A stretch of 64,000 nucleotides of DNA from Allokutzneria oryzae (GCF_042429765.1 NZ_JBHLZU010000014.1:186001-250000); one strand, 5' to 3'; counted from the first letter of the stretch, positions 1 through 8,752 are shown. The notes: generated from the sequence alone by a model not told the origin. Numbers and translations: made by a program.

Positions 1-843
1 CTCGGCCCGGACCTCGCTCGGGCACGGCGCGGCCGTGTGCATCACGGCCCGCAGGCTCGACAGGTCGTAACCGGCGCGCACCTGCGGGGACAGCTTCAGC
101 ACGCGCAGCATCATCGCGGGCACCAGCTGCAGGTGGGTGACCTTGTGGCGCTCCACCGCCTCCAGCAGGCCGCGCCGGTCGAAGCGCGAGAGCAGCACGA
201 GCGTCGCGCCCAGCTTCAGGGTGGCGCGCGACCAGCGCAGCGGCGCGCCGTGGTGCAGCGGGCCCGGGGTCAGGCCGACGCTGTCGGCGGTGGCCCCGAA
301 GCGGTCGGCCAGCATCGGCACGAACCAGTCGCCGGGGCCGCCCGTCGTCGGACGCTCGGCCAGGATCCCCTTGGGACGCCCGGTGGTGCCGGAGGAGTAC
401 ACGACGGTGCGCCCCACCCGGCCTTGGGCGAGCGGGGTGGTCGGCTGGGCGGCGAGCGCCTCGGCGAAGTCCTGGTGACCCTCGATCGGGCCGCCGACGG
501 CCAGCCTGCGCGACACCTGGGGCGTGCGGCCGACGAGCGCGGTGGCCAGCGCCGCCGCACCGGTGGAGGTGACCACAAGGCGCGCGCCGCTGTCGTTGAC
601 GATGTAGGCGGCCTCGTCGGCGGTGAGGCGGACGTTCACCGGCGTGAAGTCGATCCCGGCCAGCTCGGCCGCGAGACAGGTGACGAGGTACTCGGGGCAG
701 GTGTCGAGCAGGACCGCGATCCGTTCACCTGGGGCGAGCGCGGACCGCAGCAGGTGCGCCATGCGCGTCACCTGCTCGTCCAGCTCGCCGTAGGTCACAC
801 ACCGGTCGTCCATGACGATCGCGGGTTTGTCGGGGCGTGTCAT
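1..843 (-). CDS. acyl-CoA / acyl-AMP ligase, partial (C-terminal part outside window)
   Basis: ANL-superfamily adenylating enzyme, predicted to activate a carboxylic acid with ATP and pass it to CoA or a carrier protein. The reading frame starts MTRPDKPAIVMDDR and runs off position 1, so about 281 N-terminal residues are seen and the C-terminal AMP-binding lid is missing. The ATP-binding motif VVYSSGTTGRPKG lies near residue 140. The start ATG overlaps the stop of the upstream radical SAM gene (ATGA), so the two are translated as a coupled pair. Together they diverge from the polyketide synthase gene, suggesting that this ligase loads an acid precursor for that locus (inference). The substrate cannot be read. 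It could be a general fatty acyl-CoA synthetase. Confidence 0.85.
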   Translation of the reverse strand, partial: MTRPDKPAIVMDDRCVTYGELDEQVTRMAHLLRSALAPGERIAVLLDTCPEYLVTCLAAELAGIDFTPVNVRLTADEAAYIVNDSGARLVVTSTGAAALATALVGRTPQVSRRLAVGGPIEGHQDFAEALAAQPTTPLAQGRVGRTVVYSSGTTGRPKGILAERPTTGGPGDWFVPMLADRFGATADSVGLTPGPLHHGAPLRWSRATLKLGATLVLLSRFDRRGLLEAVERHKVTHLQLVPAMMLRVLKLSPQVRAGYDLSSLRAVMHTAAPCPSEVRAE

Positions 844-1847
844 CGCGTGGCACCACAGGTCAGCTCGTCGCGTCGCACGAACACCGAACCGGTGACGGAG
901 AGCCCGGCCCCGGACAGGGCCTTGGCTGCGTGCTCGCGGCGGACCACGAACCGGTCCTTGCCGTAGATCAGGTACTGCCCGGCGTACTGGTCGTCGGAGA
1001 AGTTGATCGTCATCACGTTGGCGCCCGCCTGAAAACCGAGGAGCTGGCCGTCCGCGCGGGTCTTCGCCAGCGCGCTGACGGAGGGGATCAGCCACTCCGG
1101 CTGCACGATCCGCATCGCCGCGATCGCGTTCAGAGCCACGTCGACGTCCCCGTAGGCGTGGTTCTCCAGCGGGGTTCCCGGCGCCGGGATGAACGGCGCG
1201 ATGCTCGACATGTGCACGCCGAGCCGCTTCGCCAGCAGAATGTCCTCGGCGATGCTTTCCAGGCTCTGACCGGGGAGTCCGACCATCGCGCCGGTGCCGA
1301 CCTTGTACCCGAGATCGAGCAGGTCCTCCATGCACCGCATCCGCGACGCGAACGTTTCGTGACGAAGTTTCGCATAAAGCGCGGGGTCGCTGGTCTCGTG
1401 CTTGAGGATGTAGCTGGTCGCGCCCTGGTCCTTCAGGTACTCGTACTCCGAGCGCTTCTTGTTGCCGAGGTTCAGCAGGATCTCGACCTTGTCGTCGAAC
1501 ATCTCCCGAATGCGCGGAATGGCCTCGCCCACGATCTTCGTGGTCTTGGGGATCTCCCCGGCCTGGAGGAAGACCACGTCGATCCCGGCCGCGTGCACCG
1601 CTCGCGCGCGGGCGACGATCTGGTCGGCGTCGAGCACGTAGATGTCGTTGGCCGCGGTGTTGTCCCGCCGCATCGGGCAGTAGTCGCAGTTGACCCGGCA
1701 GAGATTGGTGACCTCAACGACCCCGCGCAGGACCGCCACGTCACCGTGCGCGTCGGCACGGCGGCGGCGCGCCTCGGAGAACAGCTGCTCTCGCGCCTCC
1801 CCGCTGGCTCGCAGCATTTCGGTGACCTCACGGACACTTACGGACAT
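840..1847 (-). CDS. radical SAM enzyme of the BioB/HydE/PylB type
   Basis: 335-residue radical S-adenosylmethionine enzyme. The [4Fe-4S] motif CxxxCxxC is CRVNCDYC near residues 50-57, followed by the barrel motifs FLQAGE and a GLPGQ loop, as in the biotin synthase / HydE / methylornithine synthase group. The extra cysteines that hold the second cluster of true BioB are not evident; the others are a lone Cys near residue 171 and one near the C-terminus. Sulfur insertion is therefore not supported, and a carbon-skeleton rearrangement or other HydE/PylB-like chemistry is more likely (inference). GAGGAAG lies just upstream of the ATG. Its neighbours are the coupled acyl ligase and, across a shared 0.5 kb promoter region, the polyketide synthase. 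The exact reaction is unknown. Confidence 0.85.
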   Translation of the reverse strand: MSVSVREVTEMLRASGEAREQLFSEARRRRADAHGDVAVLRGVVEVTNLCRVNCDYCPMRRDNTAANDIYVLDADQIVARARAVHAAGIDVVFLQAGEIPKTTKIVGEAIPRIREMFDDKVEILLNLGNKKRSEYEYLKDQGATSYILKHETSDPALYAKLRHETFASRMRCMEDLLDLGYKVGTGAMVGLPGQSLESIAEDILLAKRLGVHMSSIAPFIPAPGTPLENHAYGDVDVALNAIAAMRIVQPEWLIPSVSALAKTRADGQLLGFQAGANVMTINFSDDQYAGQYLIYGKDRFVVRREHAAKALSGAGLSVTGSVFVRRDELTCGATR

Positions 1848-2353
1848 TCTTCTTCTTCCTCACAACAGGGGCGGCGAGGCCGCCCCAGATCTGGGTATGA
1901 GCGTTGGGTTACCGGCCAGTTCGGGCAGCTCGTCCTTGAAGGCGCCGAACCGAAGCTGTGAAAAGCCTCCCGCCGCGCTCACCGATGGGCGCGAACAGGG
2001 CTTGGCCGTGACGGGAAGAAGGCTAACACCAGACGCGCTTGATCGGTCAAGCGAAAGTACGACGACAGGCCAAACGTAATAAGGGCTTCACACGGTGTTG
2101 AGGTTCGCTGTGAACTGCGCCATTGTCCGTAACCTCAGCTGTTCGCAGCCGTCACATGGGCGCTACGGTGTCGCCCCAAGCGCGATGACCGCACAACGAG
2201 CGCCCCATCCGAAATCGCGAAAACGATTCTCGACCGACTGCGCCGGGCACACATTTGCAGTCCGTTTACGGAATGGGCTGATGGCGACGGTCACCGTGAT
2301 CACAGATATACGGATATGACGACAGCCACAGTCACCACGAGGACGGAGCGAGC
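1848..2353. promoter_or_regulatory. divergent promoter region between radical SAM and polyketide synthase genes
   Basis: A 506-bp stretch without a convincing gene. It separates the leftward radical SAM/ligase pair from the rightward polyketide synthase and must hold both promoters. It is more AT-rich than the flanks, especially 2040-2330. It contains an 18-bp palindrome at 2036-2053. Short open frames here have no recognisable family and no good ribosome site. Confidence 0.6.
2036..2053. promoter_or_regulatory. palindromic candidate operator
   Basis: CGCTTGA-TCGG-TCAAGCG: perfect 7-bp arms around 4 bp, in the divergent promoter region of the polyketide locus. The size and symmetry suit a dimeric helix-turn-helix repressor such as a TetR-family protein. 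No such regulator gene lies beside it in this window, so the binding protein is unknown. Confidence 0.4.
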
Positions 2354-5300
2354 ATGGCGCACCCGCGCGAGCCGATCGCGGTCGTCGGCATGGCCTGCCG
2401 GTTCCCCGGCGAAGCGGACAGCCCGGAGTCGTACTGGCGCGTCCTGGAGCGGGCCGAACCGGTGCTCCCCCGCCGCGAAGCCGACCGGGCGGGCCTGCTG
2501 CTGGAGGACGTGGACGCCTTCGACGCGCCGTTCTTCGGCCTCACCCCGACCGAGGCCGCCGCGGTGGACCCGCAGCACCGCCTGTTCCTGGAGGTCGCTT
2601 GGGAGGCGCTCGAACGCGCGGGCCAGGCGCCGGATGAGCTGGCGGGCACGAACACAGCGGTGTTCATGGGGATCATCAGCCCCGACTACCTGCACCGGCA
2701 GTTCCAGGCCGACCCGGAGCTGCTGAGCCCCTACGCCTTCACCGGCAACATGCTCAGCATGGCCGCCGGCCGCCTCTCCTATCTGCTCGACCTGCGCGGA
2801 CCCGCGCTCGCCGTGGAGTCGGCGTGCTCGTCGTCGCTGCTGGCCGTGCACCACGCCGTCCGCCAGCTGCGCAGCGGCGAGTCCGACCTCGCGCTGGCCG
2901 GTGGCGTGAACCTGGTCCTGCTGCCGGAGCTGTCCACGGTGCTCTCCCGGATGGGAGCGCTGTCCTCGGACGGGCGCAGCCGCACGTTCGAGGCGGGCGC
3001 GGACGGCTACGGCCGGGCCGAGGGCTGCGGCGTGGTCGTGCTCAAGCGGCTCTCCGACGCTCAGGCCGCCGGGGACACGGTCCTCGCGGTGATCCGGGGC
3101 AGCGCCGTGAACCAGGACGGCCGCTCCAACGGCATCACGGTGCCGAGCGGGCGGGCGCAGTCGGAGGTGATCCGCGCCGCGCTCACCGACGCCGGGCTCA
3201 GGCCGGACGACGTGGGCTACGTCGAGTGCCACGGGACGGGCACCGCCGTCGGCGACCCGATCGAGGTCGGCGCGGTCGGCGCGGTGCTCGGCCGGACCCG
3301 TACCTCGGACCGGCCGCTGCGGCTGGGCTCCGCGAAGGCCGTCGTCGGTCACGCCGAGGCCGCCGCCGGAGTCGCCGGACTGATCAAGGCCGTCCTGTGC
3401 GTCCAGCACGGCGCGATCCCGGGCCAGCCCGTCCGCGAACTCAACCCGGCGCTCGACCTGGACGCGGCCGGCGCGGAGATCCCGCTGTCCACTGTGGACT
3501 GGAGCGGTCCCAGAACCGCCGGCGTGAGCGCTTTCGGCTTCAGCGGCACCAACGTCCACGTGCTGGTGGAACAACCCCCTGCCGCTCCTCCCGCCACCGA
3601 CTCGCCCGTCCACCTGCTCACCGTCTCGGCCAGCAGCGAGAACGCGCTCCGGACACTCGCCGGCCGCTACGCCGACCACCTGCGCGGCGAGGGCTCGGCG
3701 GCGCTGCCGGACGTGTGCCGCACCGCGAACACCGGCCGCTCCCGGCTGGCGTGGCGGACGTCAGTCGTGGCGGGCGACGCCGCCGCCATGGCCGACCAGC
3801 TGACCGAGGTCGCCAACGGCCGCGGTGCAGCTCGCCGGGTCCGGCGCGACGGAGCCCCCGAGGTCGCTTTCCTGTACTCCGGCCAGGGGACGGCGTCGGT
3901 CGGCATGGGCCGCGCGCTGTTCGTCACGCAGCCCGCCTACCGCGAGGCCATCGAGGAGATCGACTCCGCAGCGCACCGCGTTCTCGGTCACTCGCTCGTC
4001 GACGTCCTCTACCCGGACAACACCGGCGACGACGGACAGCCGATCACCGACACCGCAGTGGCGCAGCCCGCCCTGTTCGCCGTCCAGGCCGCGCTCACCC
4101 GGCTGTGGGCCTCCCTCGGGGTCACTCCGGCCGCGGTGGCCGCGCACAGCCTGGGCGAGTACGCCGCCGCGTGTGCCGCAGGCGCGCTGAGCTGGAGCGA
4201 GGGGCTGCGCCTGTGCGTGGAGCGCGGCCGCCTGATGGCCACGCTGCCCTCCGGCGAGGGCGCGATGCTCGCGGTGTTCGCCTCCCCCGACGAGATCGGG
4301 CAGCTCGCCGACCAGGTCGAGATCGCCGCGTACAACGGACCGGGCGAGGTGGTGCTCTCCGGTGCCGCCGACGCGATCGGCGAACTCGCGGAAAGCCTTG
4401 CGCGGCAGGGAATCTCATCGCGACGCTTGCCTGTTTCGCACGCGTTCCACTCCCGCCTGCTCGATCCGATCCTGGACCGCTTCGAGGCCATCGTCGAGCA
4501 GGTCGCGATCACCGAGCCGACGATCCCCTTTGCCAGCAACCTCACCGGCGCGCTGGCGGAGCGCGGCGAGCTCACCGACTCCCACCGCTGGCGGCGTCAC
4601 ATGCGCGAGCCCGTGCGCTACTGGGACGGGGTGCGCGCGCTGATCGACTCCGGCGTCACCTGCTTCCTGGAGATCGGCGCGGACAGCACGCTCACCGACC
4701 TCGGTCTGCGCGGCGACCCCGATGCGGCGTCGTGGCTGTCCTCCTTGAAGCGCAAGCAGGACGACGCGCACCACCTGCTGAGCAGTCTCGGCGCGTTGTA
4801 CACGCTCGGAGTGCCGGTCTCCCTCCCCGCCCAGGGGCGTCCCTGTGCCCTGCCGACTTACCCGTTCGAGCGCCGCAAGCTCTGGCTCGACGGCCTGCAC
4901 CGCGCCGCTCGCCCACGGAACCGGGTTGACGGGCTACTGGGCCGCAGGGTGGCGTCTCCGTTGCCGGAGGCGCAGTTCGAGACCGTTCTCGCTCATGACG
5001 GTGCCGCACACCTGGCGGACACCGCCGGGCTCGCGCACGTCGGGGTGTACGCCGAACTGGCTGCGGCGGCAACGCGTCGCCAGGGCGCCGATGGGCACCT
5101 GCGGCTGGAGAACCTCGCAGTCATCGAGGCTCTGGTCGTCCCCGAGGGCGAAGAGCGGACTGTGCACACGATCGCGGGTGACGACATCCGGATCGTCGCT
5201 CTCCGACAGGACAACGGCGACGGCGGCGAGTGGTGTGAGCACGCCCGTGTCTTCGTGCGAGCGCAGCACCAGTGGGTTACGCAGCACGTGGACCTGCCGA

Positions 5301-6103
5301 CCGATCAGCCGTCGGCCTCCGGCGCGGAGTTCTACCAGGCGATGCGCGAGGACCGGAGTCTCGACCTCGGCCCGAGCGTGGCATTGATCGACAACCTGTG
5401 GCGCTTGGGAGACAACGAGATCCTGGCTCGCCTGCGGGCCGAGCCGGACCCGTCAACCGCCACGGGCCTCGGCATCGGGGTCCTCGATGCGTGCATGCAG
5501 CTGTTCAACGCCCTGGTGCCCGCGTCGGAGGGGCTCATGCTGTTCATGCGTCTGGCCTCGCTCGACCTGCCGACGCCGTCGGAGGTCCAGCAGGGGCAGC
5601 TGTGGGCACGAGCCGAGATCGAGCACCGGGACGGCCACGAGCTGAGCGGCCGGATCGAGGTGCTCGCCGCCGACGGCCGGATCATCGCGTGCGCCAAGGA
5701 CGTCGTGATGCGGCGGACTCGGCCCGAGCTCCTCGCCATGCTCGGACAGGAGCCGGTTTCGGCATCGGCACGCGAGGACGCGGTGCTGGAGGACGTGCGC
5801 GGCCTGTCGCCGGAAGCCGCCCGGCTGCGGCTGGTCCCGGAGGTGTGGGCATCGCTCACGCCGGTCATCGGGGTCGTCGGCGGCGACCTGGACGAGGAGG
5901 AGCCGCTCACCGCGATCGGCGTGGACTCGATCATGGCGACGCAGCTGCGCAACGTGCTCGCGAACCGGTTCGGCGTCTCGCTCGCGTTGCGCCAGGTGCT
6001 CGACGGCGCGAGTGTTGCCACACTGGCAAGGGATCTGGCGAACGCCCTGACCACGAACGGGAACCGGGTGGACGACGACACCATGCAGGCCGGTTGTGTC
6101 TGA
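2354..6103 (+). CDS. type I polyketide synthase, KS-AT-DH-ACP
   Basis: 1249-residue single-module polyketide synthase. KS is residues 1-420, with active Cys158 in ESACSSS, ECHGTGT and the GSAKAVVGHAEAA His. AT is about 500-800, with the nucleophile in AHSLGEY (about residue 598) and HAFH near 695, which predicts malonyl-CoA. A dehydratase-like hotdog region spans about 855-1115, with a His near 884 and an Asp in GVLDACMQL. ACP is about 1130-1230, with Ser in GVDSIMA. There is no ketoreductase between DH and ACP and no thioesterase. KS-AT-DH-ACP without KR is unusual: DH would need a hydroxyl made in trans, or acts as a product-template or cyclase-like fold (inference). Its stop overlaps the next gene by 8 bp. 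The ATG at 2354 follows GGAG. Confidence 0.92.
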   Translation: MAHPREPIAVVGMACRFPGEADSPESYWRVLERAEPVLPRREADRAGLLLEDVDAFDAPFFGLTPTEAAAVDPQHRLFLEVAWEALERAGQAPDELAGTNTAVFMGIISPDYLHRQFQADPELLSPYAFTGNMLSMAAGRLSYLLDLRGPALAVESACSSSLLAVHHAVRQLRSGESDLALAGGVNLVLLPELSTVLSRMGALSSDGRSRTFEAGADGYGRAEGCGVVVLKRLSDAQAAGDTVLAVIRGSAVNQDGRSNGITVPSGRAQSEVIRAALTDAGLRPDDVGYVECHGTGTAVGDPIEVGAVGAVLGRTRTSDRPLRLGSAKAVVGHAEAAAGVAGLIKAVLCVQHGAIPGQPVRELNPALDLDAAGAEIPLSTVDWSGPRTAGVSAFGFSGTNVHVLVEQPPAAPPATDSPVHLLTVSASSENALRTLAGRYADHLRGEGSAALPDVCRTANTGRSRLAWRTSVVAGDAAAMADQLTEVANGRGAARRVRRDGAPEVAFLYSGQGTASVGMGRALFVTQPAYREAIEEIDSAAHRVLGHSLVDVLYPDNTGDDGQPITDTAVAQPALFAVQAALTRLWASLGVTPAAVAAHSLGEYAAACAAGALSWSEGLRLCVERGRLMATLPSGEGAMLAVFASPDEIGQLADQVEIAAYNGPGEVVLSGAADAIGELAESLARQGISSRRLPVSHAFHSRLLDPILDRFEAIVEQVAITEPTIPFASNLTGALAERGELTDSHRWRRHMREPVRYWDGVRALIDSGVTCFLEIGADSTLTDLGLRGDPDAASWLSSLKRKQDDAHHLLSSLGALYTLGVPVSLPAQGRPCALPTYPFERRKLWLDGLHRAARPRNRVDGLLGRRVASPLPEAQFETVLAHDGAAHLADTAGLAHVGVYAELAAAATRRQGADGHLRLENLAVIEALVVPEGEERTVHTIAGDDIRIVALRQDNGDGGEWCEHARVFVRAQHQWVTQHVDLPTDQPSASGAEFYQAMREDRSLDLGPSVALIDNLWRLGDNEILARLRAEPDPSTATGLGIGVLDACMQLFNALVPASEGLMLFMRLASLDLPTPSEVQQGQLWARAEIEHRDGHELSGRIEVLAADGRIIACAKDVVMRRTRPELLAMLGQEPVSASAREDAVLEDVRGLSPEAARLRLVPEVWASLTPVIGVVGGDLDEEEPLTAIGVDSIMATQLRNVLANRFGVSLALRQVLDGASVATLARDLANALTTNGNRVDDDTMQAGCV

Positions 6104-7808
6104 CCTGCCCGCGTCCATCGGCGCCCTGGTCGACCGAGGTGTCGAGCTGTGGACGGAGAACGACGAGCTCCGCTTCCTCGCCCCGCCGGGCGTCTTCACC
6201 GACGAGGCCCGCACGGCCGTGCGTTCGGCCCGCCCAGAGCTGGTTTCGGTGCTGTCAGGCGGAAAACGGCTCGCCCCGGCTCTGCACATCGAGCGCGGTC
6301 GCGTGGATGACCGCTTCGCCGAGGCGCCGAGCGGGGTCCGGACGCTGGCCTTCGCCCTCGAAGGACCGCTCGATCCGGACGCGCTCTCGTCGGCCCTGAC
6401 CGCGCTCGTCGCCCGCCACGAGGTGCTCCGCACGGCCTACGTCCGCATCGGTGGCGTCTTCGTCCGCCTCATCCACCCGCCACTCCCGGTTCCGCTGACA
6501 CGCGGCTCGGAACCGCCGCGACCGCACGCGAGCCGCCCCCCTCTGCTCACCGCGGCCCTGTCCGACGACCAGGTCCTCACCTTGACGGTGCACGGGATCG
6601 CGGTCGACGGCATGTCACTGGCGCTGCTGCTGGAGGAGCTGGGGCCGCTCTACGCGGGCAAGTCGCTTCCGGAACCGCCGTCGGCGCAACACCAGGTGCG
6701 ACGCGAGCGCGCCTACCTCGTCAGCCCAGAAGCCGTTGCCGCACAACACTATTGGCGAGACCGACTGATCGGCGCTCCGGCATTGCGCCTGTCAGGTAAG
6801 GCCGGCGAGGGCGGCAGCACCCCCGTCGTGGTGTCGCCGGAACTCACCAGTGCGGTACGACGGCGCGCAGCGGCGGAGCGCACGACGCCGTTCACGGTGC
6901 TGTTGACGGCCTACAGCCTCCTGCTCTCCGAGATCACCGGCTGCGAGGACATGCTCATCGCGGTCCCGGTGGCACACCGATGGCACCCCGAGGACGAGCA
7001 GACAGTGAGCGGCGCGCGTGACCTGCTCCTGCTGCGGCTCGAACTGGACAGCGACGATCCACTGAGGACGGTGCACCGCGAACGCCTGAACGCGTTGGAC
7101 CACGGACGGCTGCCGTTCGAGGCGCTGCCGCCGGATCTCGCACCGCCACGACGACCCGGACGACACCCGGTGTTCGGGATTCAGTTCGCCTTGCAGACCT
7201 TCGGCGATCGCCTTGTGCCCCAACTGACGGACGTGACCGCGACGCCCCTGAACCCGCCGACCGGTCCCCTGGAGCCGGGCTTCGACTTCGGGCTGATGCT
7301 GTGGGTCGATGGTGACCGCCTGGTCGGCGACTTGGCCTGCGACGGAGCCGTGGCCGACGCGTCGGAGCTACCGGCGTTGGCACAGCGGTACTCGGAGCTG
7401 GTGGAGGAGCTGTCAGCAAGCTCGCGCAGCGCCCCTGCGCCCCTTGACGACGCCGTGCTCGATTCGCGCGACGGACGGACCATTGCGTATGTCGTGACCC
7501 GCGATCCCGTTGCGGCGGAAAGGCTTCGGCGCCAACACCCCAGCGTTCTCGTCGTCCCGGTGACTCGCATCCCCTACGACGGGGACCGCGTTGATCTCCC
7601 CGCCCTGCGGACCGTCCCAGTGACCGATCCGGCATCCCTGGCGAGGTGGGAGGCGGAACTCAGCACCCACGCCGGACACCCGATCGCCGTGGAAGTCGCA
7701 CCACGGAACGACGGATCACTCTCGGCGCTCCAGGTGACCGCACCGATCGACGCGGTCCTCACCGACCGCTTCGGCACCCGAGTCACCGTCTCCGCCACCA
7801 GACTCTGA
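6096..7808 (+). CDS. free-standing condensation-like protein with TubC docking domain
   Basis: 570 residues. Residues about 5-50 (ALVDRGVELWTENDELRF onward) match the TubC-type docking domain found at the N-terminus of NRPS proteins. Residues about 65-440 follow the NRPS condensation fold. The HHxxxDG motif reads HGIAVDG, so the second, catalytic His is Gly. The remaining 125 residues include AYVV and IPYDGDRVDLPAL, which look like a worn adenylation C-terminal subdomain (the NGKVDRxAL motif). Starts at GTG 6096, overlapping the polyketide synthase stop by 8 bp, so the two are co-translated. It could receive the ACP-bound polyketide through the docking domain. With the His gone, it may bind or release rather than make an amide (inference). 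Confidence 0.8.
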   Translation: MSDLPASIGALVDRGVELWTENDELRFLAPPGVFTDEARTAVRSARPELVSVLSGGKRLAPALHIERGRVDDRFAEAPSGVRTLAFALEGPLDPDALSSALTALVARHEVLRTAYVRIGGVFVRLIHPPLPVPLTRGSEPPRPHASRPPLLTAALSDDQVLTLTVHGIAVDGMSLALLLEELGPLYAGKSLPEPPSAQHQVRRERAYLVSPEAVAAQHYWRDRLIGAPALRLSGKAGEGGSTPVVVSPELTSAVRRRAAAERTTPFTVLLTAYSLLLSEITGCEDMLIAVPVAHRWHPEDEQTVSGARDLLLLRLELDSDDPLRTVHRERLNALDHGRLPFEALPPDLAPPRRPGRHPVFGIQFALQTFGDRLVPQLTDVTATPLNPPTGPLEPGFDFGLMLWVDGDRLVGDLACDGAVADASELPALAQRYSELVEELSASSRSAPAPLDDAVLDSRDGRTIAYVVTRDPVAAERLRRQHPSVLVVPVTRIPYDGDRVDLPALRTVPVTDPASLARWEAELSTHAGHPIAVEVAPRNDGSLSALQVTAPIDAVLTDRFGTRVTVSATRL

Positions 7809-7833
7809 CGCAGGCCGGAGGAGGCAGTCACTC

Positions 7834-7897
7834 GGCCATTCGCGGGCTTATGGACGTGTCCGCGCCTCCAGGGAAGTCCATAAGCCCGCGAATGGCC
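7834..7897. repeat. palindromic repeat element, copy 1
   Basis: Two perfectly complementary 22-nt arms, 7834-7855 and 7876-7897, begin GGCCATTCGCGGGCTTATGG on the left and enclose a 20-nt loop. One more flanking pair (7833/7898) also matches. The same element occurs at 56156-56217 with identical 21-nt core arms and a related loop of the same length. It lies in the gap after the condensation-like gene. As RNA it would form a strong hairpin and may stop transcription in both directions. A G-rich tract follows directly. Confidence 0.85.
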
Positions 7898-7909
7898 GTC
7901 GTGGGTGAT

Positions 7910-7931
7910 GGGGTGGTGGGGTGGGGTGGGG
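7910..7931 (+). other. G-quadruplex-capable tract
   Basis: Four GGGG runs at 7910-7913, 7918-7921, 7923-7926 and 7928-7931 are separated by loops of 4, 1 and 1 bases on the plus strand. It lies between palindrome copy 1 and the SnoaL-like gene, in the leader of that gene. The sequence satisfies the usual intramolecular G-quadruplex pattern. Any effect on expression is inference. Confidence 0.55.
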
Positions 7932-8069
7932 TGGTGGCGGGTAGTTCTCCAGGACTCGGCGCACCAAGGTGCCGAAGCGCGAAAACGCCGATGACGCCAG
8001 CCAGTTCACGCGCGCATACTGCGGACGCCACCTCGATCCGCCGAGCACCACCGAACACAGGAGCGCGTC

Positions 8070-8492
8070 TTGCCGACCACCCCGCAGGAGATCTTCGGAC
8101 GCTACCTCCACGCCGGAACGCTGACCCGCGACGCCGACGCCCTCGCCGAACTCTTCACCGAGGACGGCGTGTTCGAGGCTCCGCTCGTCCCTGCTGACCA
8201 CGTCTTCCCCCGCCGTCTGACCGGCCGGGAGGCGATCCGCTCCGGAATGGCCGCCTACTACCAGCGGTCGGCGGACGCGCGAGGCCCTGCCGCCGAGGGC
8301 ACGGTCAACACGGCGAAGTCCGGGTACGTGCTGCACCACACCGCTGATCCCGACGTGTTCATCGCCGAGATCGACCCCGTCTTCGACGTGGCGGGCGAGA
8401 CCGTGACCATGTCGCTGGTGCAGATCTTCCGCCTGCGCGACGGGAAGATCGCGCTGCTGCGCGACTACTTCGCTCCGGACACGGTGGCCTGA
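8070..8492 (+). CDS. SnoaL-like / NTF2-fold protein
   Basis: 140-residue protein of the SnoaL/NTF2-like cone fold, starting with an EIFGRYLHAGTLTRDADALA helix and ending with the VQIFRLRDGKIALLRDYF strand pair typical of the family. Such small proteins act as cyclases, isomerases or hydrolases, or are simply stress-related; no catalytic set is diagnostic here. The start is TTG at 8070, chosen because AGGAG sits at 8059-8063 with a 6-bp spacer and the domain starts immediately. It follows the polyketide synthase and condensation-like genes on the same strand but is separated from them by the palindrome and G-tract, so membership in that locus is uncertain. Confidence 0.8.
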   Translation: MPTTPQEIFGRYLHAGTLTRDADALAELFTEDGVFEAPLVPADHVFPRRLTGREAIRSGMAAYYQRSADARGPAAEGTVNTAKSGYVLHHTADPDVFIAEIDPVFDVAGETVTMSLVQIFRLRDGKIALLRDYFAPDTVA

Positions 8493-8563
8493 CGCTCAGC
8501 AGAGCCGATCGCGACAGGACGGTCTCTCGAGCCTGTCCCGCAAATCGTCCCGATGCCCCGGGG

Positions 8564-8712
8564 TGGCGCCACCCCCGCACCCCCGTGCACGCGTGGGCCA
8601 ACTGGCGGGGTCTGGTTTTTCGCGTTTTGTCACCTTAATGCGCAAGAGAGCGCTCCCATTTCGCATCAAGGTGACAAAACGCGAGAAGAGGGGCACGGGG
8701 GTGAGGGCGCCA
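8564..8712. repeat. nested foldback element between convergent genes
   Basis: The inner arms are 8620-8642 and 8662-8684 (23 nt, starting TCGCGTTTTGTCACCTT, one mismatch) around a 19-nt loop. The outer, imperfect arms 8564-8588 and 8693-8712 share TGGCGCC and CACCCCCGTGC in inverted order. The whole 149 bp can fold back on itself. The right outer arm region (8690-8718) also carries four G runs. It sits between the ends of the convergent SnoaL-like and DUF4231 genes, so it could serve as a bidirectional terminator or be a non-autonomous mobile palindrome. Confidence 0.7.
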
Positions 8713-8752
8713 GGGGGGTGGTGAGGTGGTGCTGCCACGTGCAGGGCACGGC

